This document shows positions 54,241 to 63,424 of a stretch of 64,000 bases of DNA, in pieces (positions within the stretch are counted from its first letter, which is position 1; every line of letters begins with the position of its first letter). The position numbers were made by a program, and so were the translations under genes. The notes below the pieces were generated by a model that was not told the DNA's origin, did not search any database, and saw nothing but the letters and a program-made list of their open reading frames with translations. The DNA lies in assembly GCA_963822955.1 (NCBI GenBank), contig CAWGJS010000002.1:868001-932000 (forward strand), in the 5' to 3' direction. The DNA is from JAJYUU01 sp963822955 (GTDB taxonomy: Bacteria; Actinomycetota; Actinomycetes; Streptosporangiales; Streptosporangiaceae).

Positions 54241-54414
54241 GTGGAGTACCGCCTTCTCGGGAGCAGCGGCTGTGCGGTGTCCGCGCTCGCGCTCGGCACG
54301 CTGACGTTCGGCAACGAGACCGATCAGGGACCGGCGTTCAGCCAGCTCGACCGGTTCACCGAGGCCGGGGGAACCCTGGTGGACAGCGCTGATGTGTACG
54401 CGGACGGCCGGACG
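54241..54414 (+). pseudogene. N-terminal fragment of an aldo/keto reductase
   Basis: GTG 54241 starts EYRLLGSSGCAVSALALGTL, TFGNETDQGPAF, FTEAGGTLVDSADVYADGRT, the first 55 residues of an aldo/keto reductase with the catalytic Asp-X-X-X-Tyr region (DSADVY). Homology ends abruptly at about 54414, where antisense glucose-6-phosphate dehydrogenase sequence begins. GGAGG precedes the start. Confidence 0.75.
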
Positions 54415-54782
54415 TCGTGGATCAGCCGCACGTACGGTGGCAGCGGGTCGGCGCCGTGCAGGCTGGCCAGCGGGATCGACGCGAGTTCGCGGAAACTGCC
54501 GGGCGAGGTGCCAAAAGGCATGTCGTACACGACCCGGGCGCCGTGGGCCAGGCCGTGCTGCCCCAGGGCCTGTGTCAGCCCGCCGAAGGCGACCGGCGGG
54601 ACGGCCAGGTAGTGCACCAGTTGCGGGCTGCCGCCGAGCGATGCGCGCGCCTGGCCGAGCATGTCCGGCAGGCTGGCGGGGCTGTCGGAGCTGAACCCGC
54701 CGCCGGCGAAGAACACCCGCTGCGCGAATGAATCCCAGTCCCCTCCCTCGGGCTTGGGGCCGGCATCCGTTGTGTAGCGCAC
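54415..54782 (-). pseudogene. zwf: Internal fragment of glucose-6-phosphate dehydrogenase
   Basis: The minus strand reads GGDWDSFAQRVFFAGGGFSS, LGGSPQLVHYLAVPPVAFGG, LTQALGQHGLAHGARVVYDM and PFGTSPGSFREL, the part of Zwf after the nucleotide motif (with Met for the usual Lys in EKPFG). The N-terminal GxxGD motif and everything after the RIDHYLGKE active site are missing. It is joined head-on to an aldo/keto reductase fragment. Confidence 0.75.
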
Positions 54783-54820
54783 CGGGGGGTGGGTAGCCCA
54801 GGCGAGAGAGGAAGCGAGCG

Positions 54821-55714
54821 ATGGCGGCGACTGGCGAGCGGATTGCGTTTCTCGGGATCGGCACCATGGGCCACGGGATGGCCGAAAGCGCCCTGCGGGC
54901 CGGCCTCCCGGCGACTGTCTGGGATCGCCACCCTGAGCGCACCCGGGACCTGGCCGAGCGCGGGGCCGAGGTCGCCTCGACCGCGGCCGAAGCGGTCCGC
55001 CAGGCTGGCATCGTCGTCACGATGGTGCCCGACGCCGCCGCGGTCATCTCGGTCGCACGCGACCAGGGAATGCTGGCCGCGCTGGCCCCGGGAGCGATCT
55101 GGGTGCAGATGAGCACGATCGGCCTGGCCGGGATCAACGACGTCATGGCAATGGTCGCGAGCGAGCGTCCCGACGTCGTGCTCCTCGACGCGCCGGTATC
55201 GGGAAGCAAGGATCCTGCGGAACAGGGCCAGCTGATCATCTTCGCCTCGGGGCCTGACGAGATGCGCCCGCGCGTCGCTCCGCTGTTCGACGCGCTCGGC
55301 CGGCGGACGGTCTGGGTGGGCGCCGCCGGCACCGGGACCCGCCTGAAGCTGGTGAACAACACCTGGCTCGCGCTCGCGGCGGAAGCAGTTGCCGACTCCG
55401 TGGCACTGGGGCTCCGGCTTGGCCTTAACATCGACACCGTCGCGGCGGCGCTGGCCGGCGGCCCGCTCGTGTCGCCGTGGCAGGCGGCCAAGCTGCAGCG
55501 CATCGCCCAGCACGAGTTCTCGGCTCAGTTCGCCTTGTCGCTCGCGCTCAAGGACGTCCGCCTCGCCCTGCAGGCGGCCGGCGATGGCAGGCTCACCGTG
55601 CTCGAAAGCCTTGCCGACGAATGGCAGCAGGTCGTCGACTCCGGACTCGGCGAGGACGACCTGACCGTCGTCACGCGCGTGCTCGAGCACCAGGAACGGA
55701 CGCCCGGACCCTGA
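54821..55714 (+). CDS. 3-Hydroxyisobutyrate dehydrogenase-family NAD(P) oxidoreductase
   Basis: The 297-residue protein has the nucleotide motif IAFLGIGTMGHGMAESAL, the family signature LLDAPVSGSKDPAEQGQL and the catalytic Lys in TRLKLVNNTWLA. Length is normal. ATG 54821 follows GAGAGAGGAAG. Members oxidise beta-hydroxy acids (3-hydroxyisobutyrate, tartronate semialdehyde, 6-phosphogluconate-like). The neighbouring zwf fragment suggests a former pentose-phosphate gene group (with a gnd-like gene), but the residues do not match Gnd. Confidence 0.9.
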   Translation: MAATGERIAFLGIGTMGHGMAESALRAGLPATVWDRHPERTRDLAERGAEVASTAAEAVRQAGIVVTMVPDAAAVISVARDQGMLAALAPGAIWVQMSTIGLAGINDVMAMVASERPDVVLLDAPVSGSKDPAEQGQLIIFASGPDEMRPRVAPLFDALGRRTVWVGAAGTGTRLKLVNNTWLALAAEAVADSVALGLRLGLNIDTVAAALAGGPLVSPWQAAKLQRIAQHEFSAQFALSLALKDVRLALQAAGDGRLTVLESLADEWQQVVDSGLGEDDLTVVTRVLEHQERTPGP

Positions 55715-55864
55715 TCGGCTCCAGGCTAGCGACTCCCAGGGCACGACTACCCGCCACCGGTAGGACGCCAAATCGTTCGACAGCAGACCGCGCTCACCGC
55801 AGCAACACGCCACCCGCATCGGGTGCGACGGCAGTGAAGCCGGCGCCCGACTGTGCCGCGGCGG

Positions 55865-56572
55865 CTAGTCGTTGGCGCCCGTAACTTGGAAGTCCCCGTT
55901 GACGAAAACGTGGTGCGGCCAGTTGACGCCTATGTTGTGGACTTCGTAGTCGCCGTTGCTCAGCTCCACGACTCGGTCGACGACACCGCCTGGGTAGGCG
56001 GTCAGCGAGGCTTCGGTTGCCCTGTCCGCCACTGTTCCGATGGCGATTGTGCCCTGCCCCTCGACGTAGTCCGCCGGGATCCGGCCGACCGTCTTTGTCG
56101 ACTTCGCGTGCTACTGGAGAAGGGGATCACCTCCGACGCAGTCGAGGAAGTGGGTAGCAGGCGGGTGTGCGATGACCTCCGTCGCCGTGATGGTAGCGCT
56201 GTCGGCCGTCCCCAGTACCAGGACGGGCTGGCCTGTTGTCACCACACTCACCGAGGCAGGGCTCGTCCCGTTCTCGTAGGTCGTGGAGGACGTCTCCTTG
56301 ATGGTCACCTTCTGACCCCCGGCTGTCGTCACCGTGAAGCCCGACGCGGATGTGCTGCTGACCGTGCCAGCTGATCCGCCTGGCTCCGGACCGCTCCAGG
56401 CGTTCGACCCGGAACCGGATCCGAAACCGCCGCCGCCCGCAGTGGACGAGCCGGTGCTGGCAGTGGATGAGCCACTGCCCGTGGTTGCGCTGACGACTCC
56501 GCAGGAACCGCCCCCGATCGCAATGACCGCGACTCCGACGACGATGGACCTGGTGAACTTTCGGGAAGACAC
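55865..56572 (-). pseudogene. Secreted protein with in-frame TAG (two-part gene)
   Basis: GTG 56572 starts a signal-bearing protein (KFTRSIVVGVAVIAIGGGSCGVVSA), a Ser/Gly-rich linker and strands with a repeated metal-free beta pattern (GFTVTTAGGQKVTIKETSSTT, GQPVLVLGTADSATITA). TAG 56111-56113 follows LLQ. Without a shift the same frame then runs 81 codons (VGRIPADYVEGQGTIAIGT, LTAYPGGVVDRVVELSNGDY, HNIGVNWPHHVFVNGDF) to TAG 55865-55867. The second part resembles the PepSY-like tail commonly fused to such N-terminal parts in actinomycetes. One base change would restore it. Confidence 0.7.
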
Positions 56573-56870
56573 TGGCTGAGCGCGGGCTGACCTTCAGCTG
56601 ACCGTAAGGTTCCGCGGGAGGCAGTGAATGATCATCGACCCTGGTCACGACCTTGCTCCCGGTCCGGTCAGCCAGGAACACGAAAACCCCAGCCATCGCA
56701 CGGGCCGACGGGCTACGCCACCGAGGCGGACGGCCTGGTGCAGCGGACCTCCCACGGTTCACGCGACCACCGCCAGCATGCACGTCAAGTGCACTCGGTT
56801 ATTCACGACCTTCACTGGCTACCTCTTGCTTGCGGGTCTGGGAAGGCGGACCATACCAACCAGGAGGACG

Positions 56871-57113
56871 ATGCCTATGGATGCGCCGGTCGAAGAGCTT
56901 GGCGCCCCGGCAGAGCCTCTTGGGCCCTCCGGGGCGCCTGACTTAGGGAGCGCTATTCATCCCGGCCAGTCCCGGCGAGCGTGGCCGAAACGGAGCTGCG
57001 GCCGACCAACGTTCTTGTTGGCCCGTCGCGATGCCGGGCTCACCGTGGGACCAAAGCCTCTGCCCCGCCTGGAGTTCCTGGCGGAATATTTGGGCTGGAG
57101 GTGGGGACTGTGA
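56871..57113 (+). CDS. Small hypothetical ORF (80 aa)
   Basis: ATG 56871 follows a strong AGGAGG box with short spacing; a second ATG at 56877 has better spacing. The product is Pro/Ala-rich at first, then basic (HPGQSRRAWPKRSCGRP) and ends LEFLAEYLGWRWGL. It overlaps the next small ORF by one base. No family is recognised. The 56573-56870 region upstream shows no gene. Confidence 0.35.
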   Translation: MPMDAPVEELGAPAEPLGPSGAPDLGSAIHPGQSRRAWPKRSCGRPTFLLARRDAGLTVGPKPLPRLEFLAEYLGWRWGL

Positions 57114-57352
57114 TGACCGTGTTTACAGTGGATGCAGCTCTCGAGTCCACCTGCGCGACCTTCCGCGAGCGGGCTGACCGGGGCGACATCACTCCCGCTG
57201 AGCGTGACCTCCTGATAGACGGAGCCATTCTGCTCGCCATGCACATCGATGACCTCCCTACGGAGGACCGTGCCGGCCCGACCCCCGGCTGGCCGCGAAT
57301 GGCGCGACGGGCACCGGCTGGGCGTCACGAGCGGCACCAATCAGCCGCCTGA
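57113..57352 (+). CDS. Small hypothetical ORF (79 aa)
   Basis: ATG 57113 gives TVFTVDAALESTCATFRERA, RGDITPAERDLLIDGAILLAM, a helical acidic segment that looks like a real small protein, followed by a basic tail. No clear ribosome site and no family. Downstream it runs into the metallo-beta-lactamase fragment. Confidence 0.4.
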   Translation: MTVFTVDAALESTCATFRERADRGDITPAERDLLIDGAILLAMHIDDLPTEDRAGPTPGWPRMARRAPAGRHERHQSAA

Positions 57353-57399
57353 ACTGGCGCTAGTGCCGCACCGCAAAGTGGAGGCAACCCAGGCACGCA

Positions 57400-57800
57400 A
57401 CAGCCTGGAAGGCACCGCCCAGGCGTTCGACTCGGCGGCTGGCGTGCCCGGCTTGCCGGACTGGCAAGCCGTGCCGACGCCCGGCCACTCGCCTGGCCAC
57501 GTTGCTTTCTTCCGCACCAAAGACCGGGTGCTGATCACTGGCGACATCGTCTTGACCGTCGACCTGAACTCGGTGCTCGGCCTGCTGGGCCGGCGCCGGG
57601 TCGCCGGGCCGCCGTACATCTCCACCTGGAACTGGCCGGCAGCCAAGAATTCTGTCGCGACGCTGGCCAGGCTCAGCCCCAAGGTTTTGGCATGCGGCCA
57701 TGGCGCCCCCATGACCGGTCTCCAGGCCGCCGCGGACCTGGCATCGCTCTCCGACCGCCTCTCCCGGCCGCTATCACGTACACGCCCTTACCGGGGCAGG
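57400..57800 (+). pseudogene. Metallo-beta-lactamase-fold C-terminal fragment
   Basis: The frame contains WQAVPTPGHSPGHVAFFRTK (His ligand), RVLITGDIVLT (Asp ligand), a VAGPPYIST segment and VLACGHGAPMTG (His ligand), the second half of an MBL-fold hydrolase. The N-terminal HxHxDH motif is absent. The piece runs on in frame into unrelated sequence. Confidence 0.7.
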
Positions 57801-57839
57801 GCGGCCACGACCGGACGTGTCCAGGAGCCTGGCAGCCCA

Positions 57840-58058
57840 GCCCACCACGCAGCACGGGTGTCCTGGAACGCCACCGAAGCGGAACGAGCCATGAAGCTCC
57901 CAGGAGATGACCTCGTGCCAGCCCCGGTAGTGCAGACCACCCACGCCGTGACGATCGGCGCACCACCCCGCTGGCGGCAGCTGGCGGGTCGGGCGCCGTT
58001 CCTACGAAGAGTGGCTGCGCCGGTAGTGCCCACCCCCGGTGATCTGACGGGCTGGTAG
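57840..58058 (+). pseudogene. SRPBCC-type protein N-terminal fragment
   Basis: In the same frame after the MBL fragment, VSWNATEAERAMKLPGDDLV, PAPVVQTTHAVTIGAPP matches the start of SRPBCC proteins that begin WGATEEE..PGD.LVP..; it breaks after APP and ends at TAG 58056-58058. The following interval to 58514 holds no recognisable gene. Confidence 0.5.
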
Positions 58059-58514
58059 CCCGAGACCGACAGTTGACCCGCAGCGGCTGACTGACTGGAG
58101 GGTCGCGGTCGAGGCGCAGTGCTTGATCGGAGCCGGAGCCAGCACTACCGGCTGCGGATTTCCCGGCATCTTTGAGGCCTCTCGGCCGACCGGAGTTCAC
58201 AGGCCCTTTCAAGATCCGCACCAGCGCCATGACCAGCGGCTCGAGTGTCTCCGCCACGTTCGACCGTCAACCCTGCAGGCCCAGATCGGCGGTGCGTTGC
58301 CGAAAGGATCGCGGCCTTGAGCGTCCATGTCGCAGCCCGGCCCGAGCGAGCCCGTTGACGGCTTCGCCGAGGGCGATGTGCTCGTTCGCGGCTGAGGCGC
58401 CGCTCAGCGTTCGCTACAACGTAATCGAGCCGGATTGTGATACGCATGAGTCGTTGCAGCATCAGAGATGCGTGGTCGGCGCATCAGAGAATTGCCCTTG
58501 TGCTGGAGACACCG

Positions 58515-60962
58515 ATGCAATACGGCTACTTCGACGACGAGCGCCGCGAATACGTCATTACCCGTCCGGACACTCCCCTGCCCTGGATCAACTACCTGGG
58601 GACCGGCGAGTTCTTCGGAGTCATCTCAAATACGGCCGGCGGTTACTGCGCCTATCGCGATGCCAGGCTGCGCAGACTCACCCGGTATCGCTACAACGGA
58701 GTCCCCGTCGACTTCGGCGGACGCTACATCTATCTGAGGGATAACGGCTCCGGCGATTACTGGTCGCCGTCCTGGCAGCCGACGCAGCGTAACCTAGATC
58801 GCTACGAGTGCCGCCATGGATTGTCCTACACCCAGATCACTTCCTCGTTTCAGGGCGTGCTGGCAGAGTCGCTCTATTTCGTGCCGCTCGGCGAGACACT
58901 TGAGGTGTGGCGGCTGCGCGTGACGAACAAGCGCCGCAGGCCAGCCAACTTGTCGGTGTTCTCCTCGGCAGAGTTCTGTCTGTGGGACGCGCTGGACGAT
59001 GCGACGAACTTCCAGCGGAACTATTCGACCGGAGAGGTAGAGATCGAGGACGGCGTCATTTACCACCGGACCGAGTACCGGGAGCGGCGCAACCACTTCG
59101 CCTATTTCGCCTGCTCAGAACCTCTGGCGGGCTTCGACACCCAGCGCGACGCGTTCCTCGGCACGTACCGTGGCTGGGATCGTCCAGTGGCGGTGGAGCG
59201 CGGTGAGTCCTTCAATTCCATAGCGCATGGCTGGGCGCCGCACGGAAGCCACCACGTGCGCGTCGCGCTGGCTCCGGGCGAGCACAAAGAGTTGATCTTC
59301 CTGCTCGGCTACTTCGAGAATCGCCGAGACCTGAAGTTCGACCCGGAAGGCTCGGATGTCCTCAACAAGGCGCTTGTCCGCCCCATCATCGATTCGTGGC
59401 TGCAGCCGACCACGGTCGCGGTCGGCTTCGACAGGCTTCGGGCTGCATGGGACTCGACCCTTTCGGTGCTGCGCGTCGCTACTCCCGACGCCGACACCAA
59501 CCGAATGGTCAACATCTGGAATCCATACCAGTGCATGGTGACGTTCGAGATGAGCCGCTCGGCGTCCTACTTCGAGTCCGGCATAGGCCGGGGCATGGGG
59601 TTCCGCGATTCAAGCCAGGATCTGCTGGGGTTCGTGCACCTGGCACCGGAACGCGCCCGGGCGAGGATTGCCGACCTGGCCAGTACGCAGCTGGCGTCGG
59701 GCGGCTCCTACCACCAGTACCAGCCGCTCACTAAGCGCGGCAACGACGACGTCGGATCAGGCTTCAACGACGACTCGCTCTGGCTCGTTCTCGGTGTCGC
59801 CGCCTACCTTAAGGAGACCGGCGATACCGGAATCCTGACCGAGCTCGTCCCGTATGACAACACGGCCGGTTCGGCGACGTCGCTATATGAACACCTGCAG
59901 CGTTCGCTGCGCTATACGCTCGACCGGCTTGGCCCGCACGGTCTGCCCCTGATCGGCCGGGCCGATTGGAATGACTGCCTCAACCTGAACTGCTTCTCCG
60001 ACGCGCCCGGAGAGTCTTTCCAGACCACCGCGAACAGGACAGGCGGGGTCGCCGAGTCCGTCTTCATCGCGGCCCTTTTCATCCTCGCCGCGCGGGAGGT
60101 AGCCGACATCGCCGAGCGCCGTGACCTGCCGAGTGACGCAGCGGATTATCGGGCCGTTGCGGACACGATGGCTCGCGCTGTCACCGAGCACGGGTGGGAC
60201 GGCGCATGGTTCCGGCGGGCCTACGACTACGTCGGCAAAGTCGTCGGATCGGCCGTCAACCATGAGGGCAGCATCTTCGTCGAGCCGCAGGGATTCTGCG
60301 TCATGAGCGGCATCGGCGTCAAGGATGGCATGGCCGTGAAGGCACTCGACAGCGTCCGCGAGCACCTCGCCTCACCGCACGGGATCGCGCTAGTGCAGCC
60401 TCCGTACTCACGCTATGACCTTGCTCTCGGTGAGATCACATCCTATCCGCCCGGTTACAAGGAGAACGGCGGCGTCTTCTGCCACACCAATCCATGGGTG
60501 ATGATCGCCGAGGCGATCATGCGCCGGGGTGACGCCGCGTTCGATTACTACAGGCGCATAAATCCAGCCGCTCGCGAAGATTTCAGTGACACTCACCGTT
60601 GCGAGCCGTACGTCTATGCGCAGATGATCGCGGGTCCGGCGGCGCCGACCCACGGCGAGGCCAAGAACTCCTGGCTCACTGGCGCGGCCGCCTGGAACTT
60701 CGTGGCCATCACCCAGTGGATCCTCGGCATTCGACCTGAGTACGACGGCCTACGCGTCGACCCTGTGCTGCCGGACAGCTGGCCCGGCTTCACGCTTACC
60801 CGGCATTTCCGCGGGGCGACTTACAACATCGTCATCAGTCGCGCAGCCTCGACCGGGCGCCAGGTTCGCGACCTTATCGTCGATGGCCGGCCGCTCGTCG
60901 GGACGCTGGTGCCGCCGGCGCCAGAAGGAGCCACGCTGACCGTCGAGGCCGTACTCCGATGA
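58515..60962 (+). CDS. GH94 cellobiose/cellodextrin phosphorylase
   Basis: ATG 58515 (GGAG upstream) gives 815 residues, the normal size for cellobiose phosphorylase. It starts QYGYFDDERREYVITRPDTP, LPWINYLGTGEFFGVISNTA and has GRYIYLRDNG, GIGRGMGFRDSSQDLLGF and the catalytic acid region LIGRADWNDCLNLNCF (Asp484/Asp487). These match GH94 cellobiose phosphorylase, which splits cellobiose with phosphate to glucose 1-phosphate and glucose. There is no signal peptide, so it acts in the cytoplasm after uptake. The convergent ABC importer may supply the sugar. Confidence 0.92.
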   Translation: MQYGYFDDERREYVITRPDTPLPWINYLGTGEFFGVISNTAGGYCAYRDARLRRLTRYRYNGVPVDFGGRYIYLRDNGSGDYWSPSWQPTQRNLDRYECRHGLSYTQITSSFQGVLAESLYFVPLGETLEVWRLRVTNKRRRPANLSVFSSAEFCLWDALDDATNFQRNYSTGEVEIEDGVIYHRTEYRERRNHFAYFACSEPLAGFDTQRDAFLGTYRGWDRPVAVERGESFNSIAHGWAPHGSHHVRVALAPGEHKELIFLLGYFENRRDLKFDPEGSDVLNKALVRPIIDSWLQPTTVAVGFDRLRAAWDSTLSVLRVATPDADTNRMVNIWNPYQCMVTFEMSRSASYFESGIGRGMGFRDSSQDLLGFVHLAPERARARIADLASTQLASGGSYHQYQPLTKRGNDDVGSGFNDDSLWLVLGVAAYLKETGDTGILTELVPYDNTAGSATSLYEHLQRSLRYTLDRLGPHGLPLIGRADWNDCLNLNCFSDAPGESFQTTANRTGGVAESVFIAALFILAAREVADIAERRDLPSDAADYRAVADTMARAVTEHGWDGAWFRRAYDYVGKVVGSAVNHEGSIFVEPQGFCVMSGIGVKDGMAVKALDSVREHLASPHGIALVQPPYSRYDLALGEITSYPPGYKENGGVFCHTNPWVMIAEAIMRRGDAAFDYYRRINPAAREDFSDTHRCEPYVYAQMIAGPAAPTHGEAKNSWLTGAAAWNFVAITQWILGIRPEYDGLRVDPVLPDSWPGFTLTRHFRGATYNIVISRAASTGRQVRDLIVDGRPLVGTLVPPAPEGATLTVEAVLR

Positions 60963-61062
60963 CGAGCTCAGTTCACGACGCCCCGCCGCGCCGCAGATTG
61001 GCTTCCGCAAGCGGACCGTAGACAGCCAGGCCTCAAGACTGTGCAGGCACCAGGCCTGAGAC

Positions 61063-61082
61063 CCAGGGAAGTTCGTCCCTGG
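61063..61082. terminator. Hairpin between the phosphorylase and the importer operon
   Basis: CCAGGGA and TCCCTGG form a perfect 7-bp stem with a 6-nt loop (AGTTCG), about 100 bp past the phosphorylase stop and before the convergent permease stop. It may serve both transcripts. The 60963-61244 region has no other feature. Confidence 0.55.
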
Positions 61083-61244
61083 CAGGATTGGCGGTGCCGA
61101 ACCAAGCTAGTTGGCGCATTGTTACTGCTCCTTGAAGCGGACGGCGACGAAGGACGCCGACGGCGAGGGCCAGGCCATACCGGCGTCCTCGCGCCTGGAC
61201 TGCTGGGCGCCCCCGCGGCTAGCTTGCCCAGCGGCAGGACGCCC

Positions 61245-62222
61245 TCAGCCCTTGACGCTGCCGGCGAGCAGCCCGCGGGTGAAGTAGCGCTGGAAGGCCA
61301 GGAACACGATCAGCGGGATGACGATCGCGAGGAACCCGGCGGGCGCCAGCAGTTCCTGGTGCGAACCATAGTTGCCGCCCAGGTTGACGATCCGGGCCGT
61401 CACGGGTTGGCCGGAGGCATCCGAGCCACCGAAGATCGTGGCGACAAGCAGGTCGTTCCACACCCAGAGGAACTGGAAGATCGCGAAGGACGCGATGGCT
61501 GGCTTGGCGAGCGGGAGCACGATCGACCGGTAGATCCGCAGGTAACTCGCCCCATCCACCCGCGCCGCCTCAATCAGGGAGCCCGGCAGCTGGGCGATGA
61601 AGTTGTGCAACAGGAACACGGCCAGCGGCAGCGAGAACATCGTATGCGAGATCCAGATCTCGGCCAGCGAGCCTTCCAGGTGCAGCCCTGGGAAGACCGT
61701 GAACGAGGCGACGTGCGCCCCCGTGCTGTAGAAGCGCTGGAGCGGCACAAGTGCCATCTGCAACGGGATGACCTGCAGCGCGAACAGCCCGAAGAAGATG
61801 AAGTCGCTGCCGCGGAAGCGCACCCAGGCTAGCGCGTAGGCCGCCATCGAGGCGAGGAAGATCGGGATGACGGTTGCCGGGATCGTGATCGCCAGCGAGT
61901 TAACAAGCGGGAGCACCTCGCCACCGTTAGCAAACAGCACCGTGTGGTAGTTGCTCAGATCGAAGCTGGGGTGCGCGAACCAGGTCCACCAGCCCGACCC
62001 GTAGACCGCTTGCTTGCTGCGCAAGGAGTTGAGCAAGAACCCCAGCGTCGGGATCGTCCACAAGACCGTCAGGATGATGACGACAAACGAGGCGACCGGG
62101 CTGCTGAAGGCCGACCGGATGGCCCTGCGGGCCTCGCGGCCGCGCAGCACCGTGCCCACACGTATCTGTCGCCCGGCGCCCGGCAGTTCGGTGTCGAGGA
62201 TGGGTGGGTTCGAGGAGGTCAT
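61245..62222 (-). CDS. Carbohydrate ABC transporter permease, MalG type (second system)
   Basis: The 325-residue protein has about six membrane spans, an N-terminal cytoplasmic extension of about 40 residues and the EAA motif EAARVDGASYLRIYRSIVLPLA. The C-terminal FQRYFTRGLLAGSVKG is diagnostic of MalG-type permeases. ATG 62222 overlaps the MalF-type stop (ATGA). With a GH94 phosphorylase gene next door, it may carry cellobiose or a related beta-glucoside; this is inference. Confidence 0.92.
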   Translation of the reverse strand: MTSSNPPILDTELPGAGRQIRVGTVLRGREARRAIRSAFSSPVASFVVIILTVLWTIPTLGFLLNSLRSKQAVYGSGWWTWFAHPSFDLSNYHTVLFANGGEVLPLVNSLAITIPATVIPIFLASMAAYALAWVRFRGSDFIFFGLFALQVIPLQMALVPLQRFYSTGAHVASFTVFPGLHLEGSLAEIWISHTMFSLPLAVFLLHNFIAQLPGSLIEAARVDGASYLRIYRSIVLPLAKPAIASFAIFQFLWVWNDLLVATIFGGSDASGQPVTARIVNLGGNYGSHQELLAPAGFLAIVIPLIVFLAFQRYFTRGLLAGSVKG

Positions 62223-63298
62223 CCGATAGCCCTTTGCCTGCGAAGCTGCCTGATGTTGTACGCCACCAACGGCACGACGCAGAGGAAGAGGATGACGGCC
62301 AGCGCCGCCCCCCGGCCGGACTGGAACGTCACGAAGAGGTCGTCGTACATCTGCCGGGCGAGAACGTCGGTGTTGAAGTCGCCGTTGGTCACGGTGCGCA
62401 CGATGTCGAAGATCTTCAGCGACATGATCGTAACCGTCGTCAGGACAACGACCAGCGTGCCGCGAATCATCGGAATCTGGACCTTGGTGAACAGCTTGTA
62501 GCCCGTCGCACCGTCGACCTGCGCGGCCTCGATGATCTCGTCCGGGATGGCCTTGAGTGCCGCCGCGAGTACTACCATGGCGAAGCCGGTTTCGATCCAG
62601 ATCAAGATCATCATAAGCAGGAACGTGTTGCCCGGCGGGGTTTGAATCCAGTCCGGCGGATGTTTCCAGCCCAGCGACAGCACGATCTGGGAGAGCAGGC
62701 CGGTCTGGCTGCCGGATTTGCCGTTAGGCAGGTAGACCGGCGGGTTGTAAATCAGCTCCCAGATCAGGGAGGCACCGACAAACGAGATGGCGGTGGGCAT
62801 GAAGATCATCGTCTTGAAGAACGACGTGTAGTGCATCCGGTCCATCAGCAGTGCGACCAGCAGCCCGACACCCACGGTCACCACCGGCACGATCGCGATC
62901 CACAGCACTGTCCGGATGAGCGTGCCGCGGGTGTAGGGGTCGGTGAAAGCGAACGCGTAATTGGATCCGCCGACGAATTTCGCAGTGATCGGAACCAGCT
63001 TGCCGCCGACGAGCGTGAACTTCTGCCCGGTCGCCTGGGTGTTGGTGAGGCTCAGCCAGAACGTATTGATGGCCGGGATGACGAGCCCGGCCATCGCGAG
63101 CACGACGGCCGGACCTACGCAGACCACGATCGCTATCGGCCGCTGCAGGCGGCCCCTCGCCCGCTCGGCCAGGAGGAAGATGATCAGCAGGATGGCGAGA
63201 AATCCGCCGACGACTTCGACGACGTCGACCAATTTCGTTGCAGCCAGGCTCGCAGTGCTTGCGAGAACGAACCTGGATGCTTCGCCTGATGCTGTCAT
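62219..63298 (-). CDS. Carbohydrate ABC transporter permease, MalF type (second system)
   Basis: ATG 63298 gives 359 residues with an extra N-terminal hydrophobic segment (VDVVEVVGGFLAILLIIFLLA) before the usual six, a periplasmic loop with FTLVGGKLVPITAKFVGG, and the EAA motif EAAQVDGATGYKLFTKVQIPMI. The large loop after span four (residues about 195-245) is typical of MalF-type permeases of alpha- or beta-glucoside importers. The upstream binding-protein gene ends 127 bp away. Confidence 0.92.
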   Translation of the reverse strand: MTASGEASRFVLASTASLAATKLVDVVEVVGGFLAILLIIFLLAERARGRLQRPIAIVVCVGPAVVLAMAGLVIPAINTFWLSLTNTQATGQKFTLVGGKLVPITAKFVGGSNYAFAFTDPYTRGTLIRTVLWIAIVPVVTVGVGLLVALLMDRMHYTSFFKTMIFMPTAISFVGASLIWELIYNPPVYLPNGKSGSQTGLLSQIVLSLGWKHPPDWIQTPPGNTFLLMMILIWIETGFAMVVLAAALKAIPDEIIEAAQVDGATGYKLFTKVQIPMIRGTLVVVLTTVTIMSLKIFDIVRTVTNGDFNTDVLARQMYDDLFVTFQSGRGAALAVILFLCVVPLVAYNIRQLRRQRAIG

Positions 63299-63424
63299 GA
63301 GAGAGCCCCGTTTCTCGGCCGGCCGGTCCGGAACGGCCCGGCGACCGGGCCGGCGGGGGCGGTCCGCAAGCACATCTGCCGCGGACCGCCCCCGTTACTG
63401 GCGTTGGTCACCCGCCGGTTCAGA

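Noticed and set aside
54145..55503. A 452-codon minus-strand frame
   Set aside because: It spans the antisense of the 3-hydroxyisobutyrate dehydrogenase-type gene and mixes unrelated frames; no domain is seen.
14322..56113. TAG recoding (amber as sense codon)
   Set aside because: Several intact genes here end in TAG (for example the DrrB-type permease at 13168 and the lactonase at 1439), so global recoding is unlikely; two nonsense mutations or errors are simpler.
62204..63289. A 361-codon plus-strand frame
   Set aside because: It is the antisense of the second MalF-type permease and consists mostly of charged repeats typical of GC-rich shadows.
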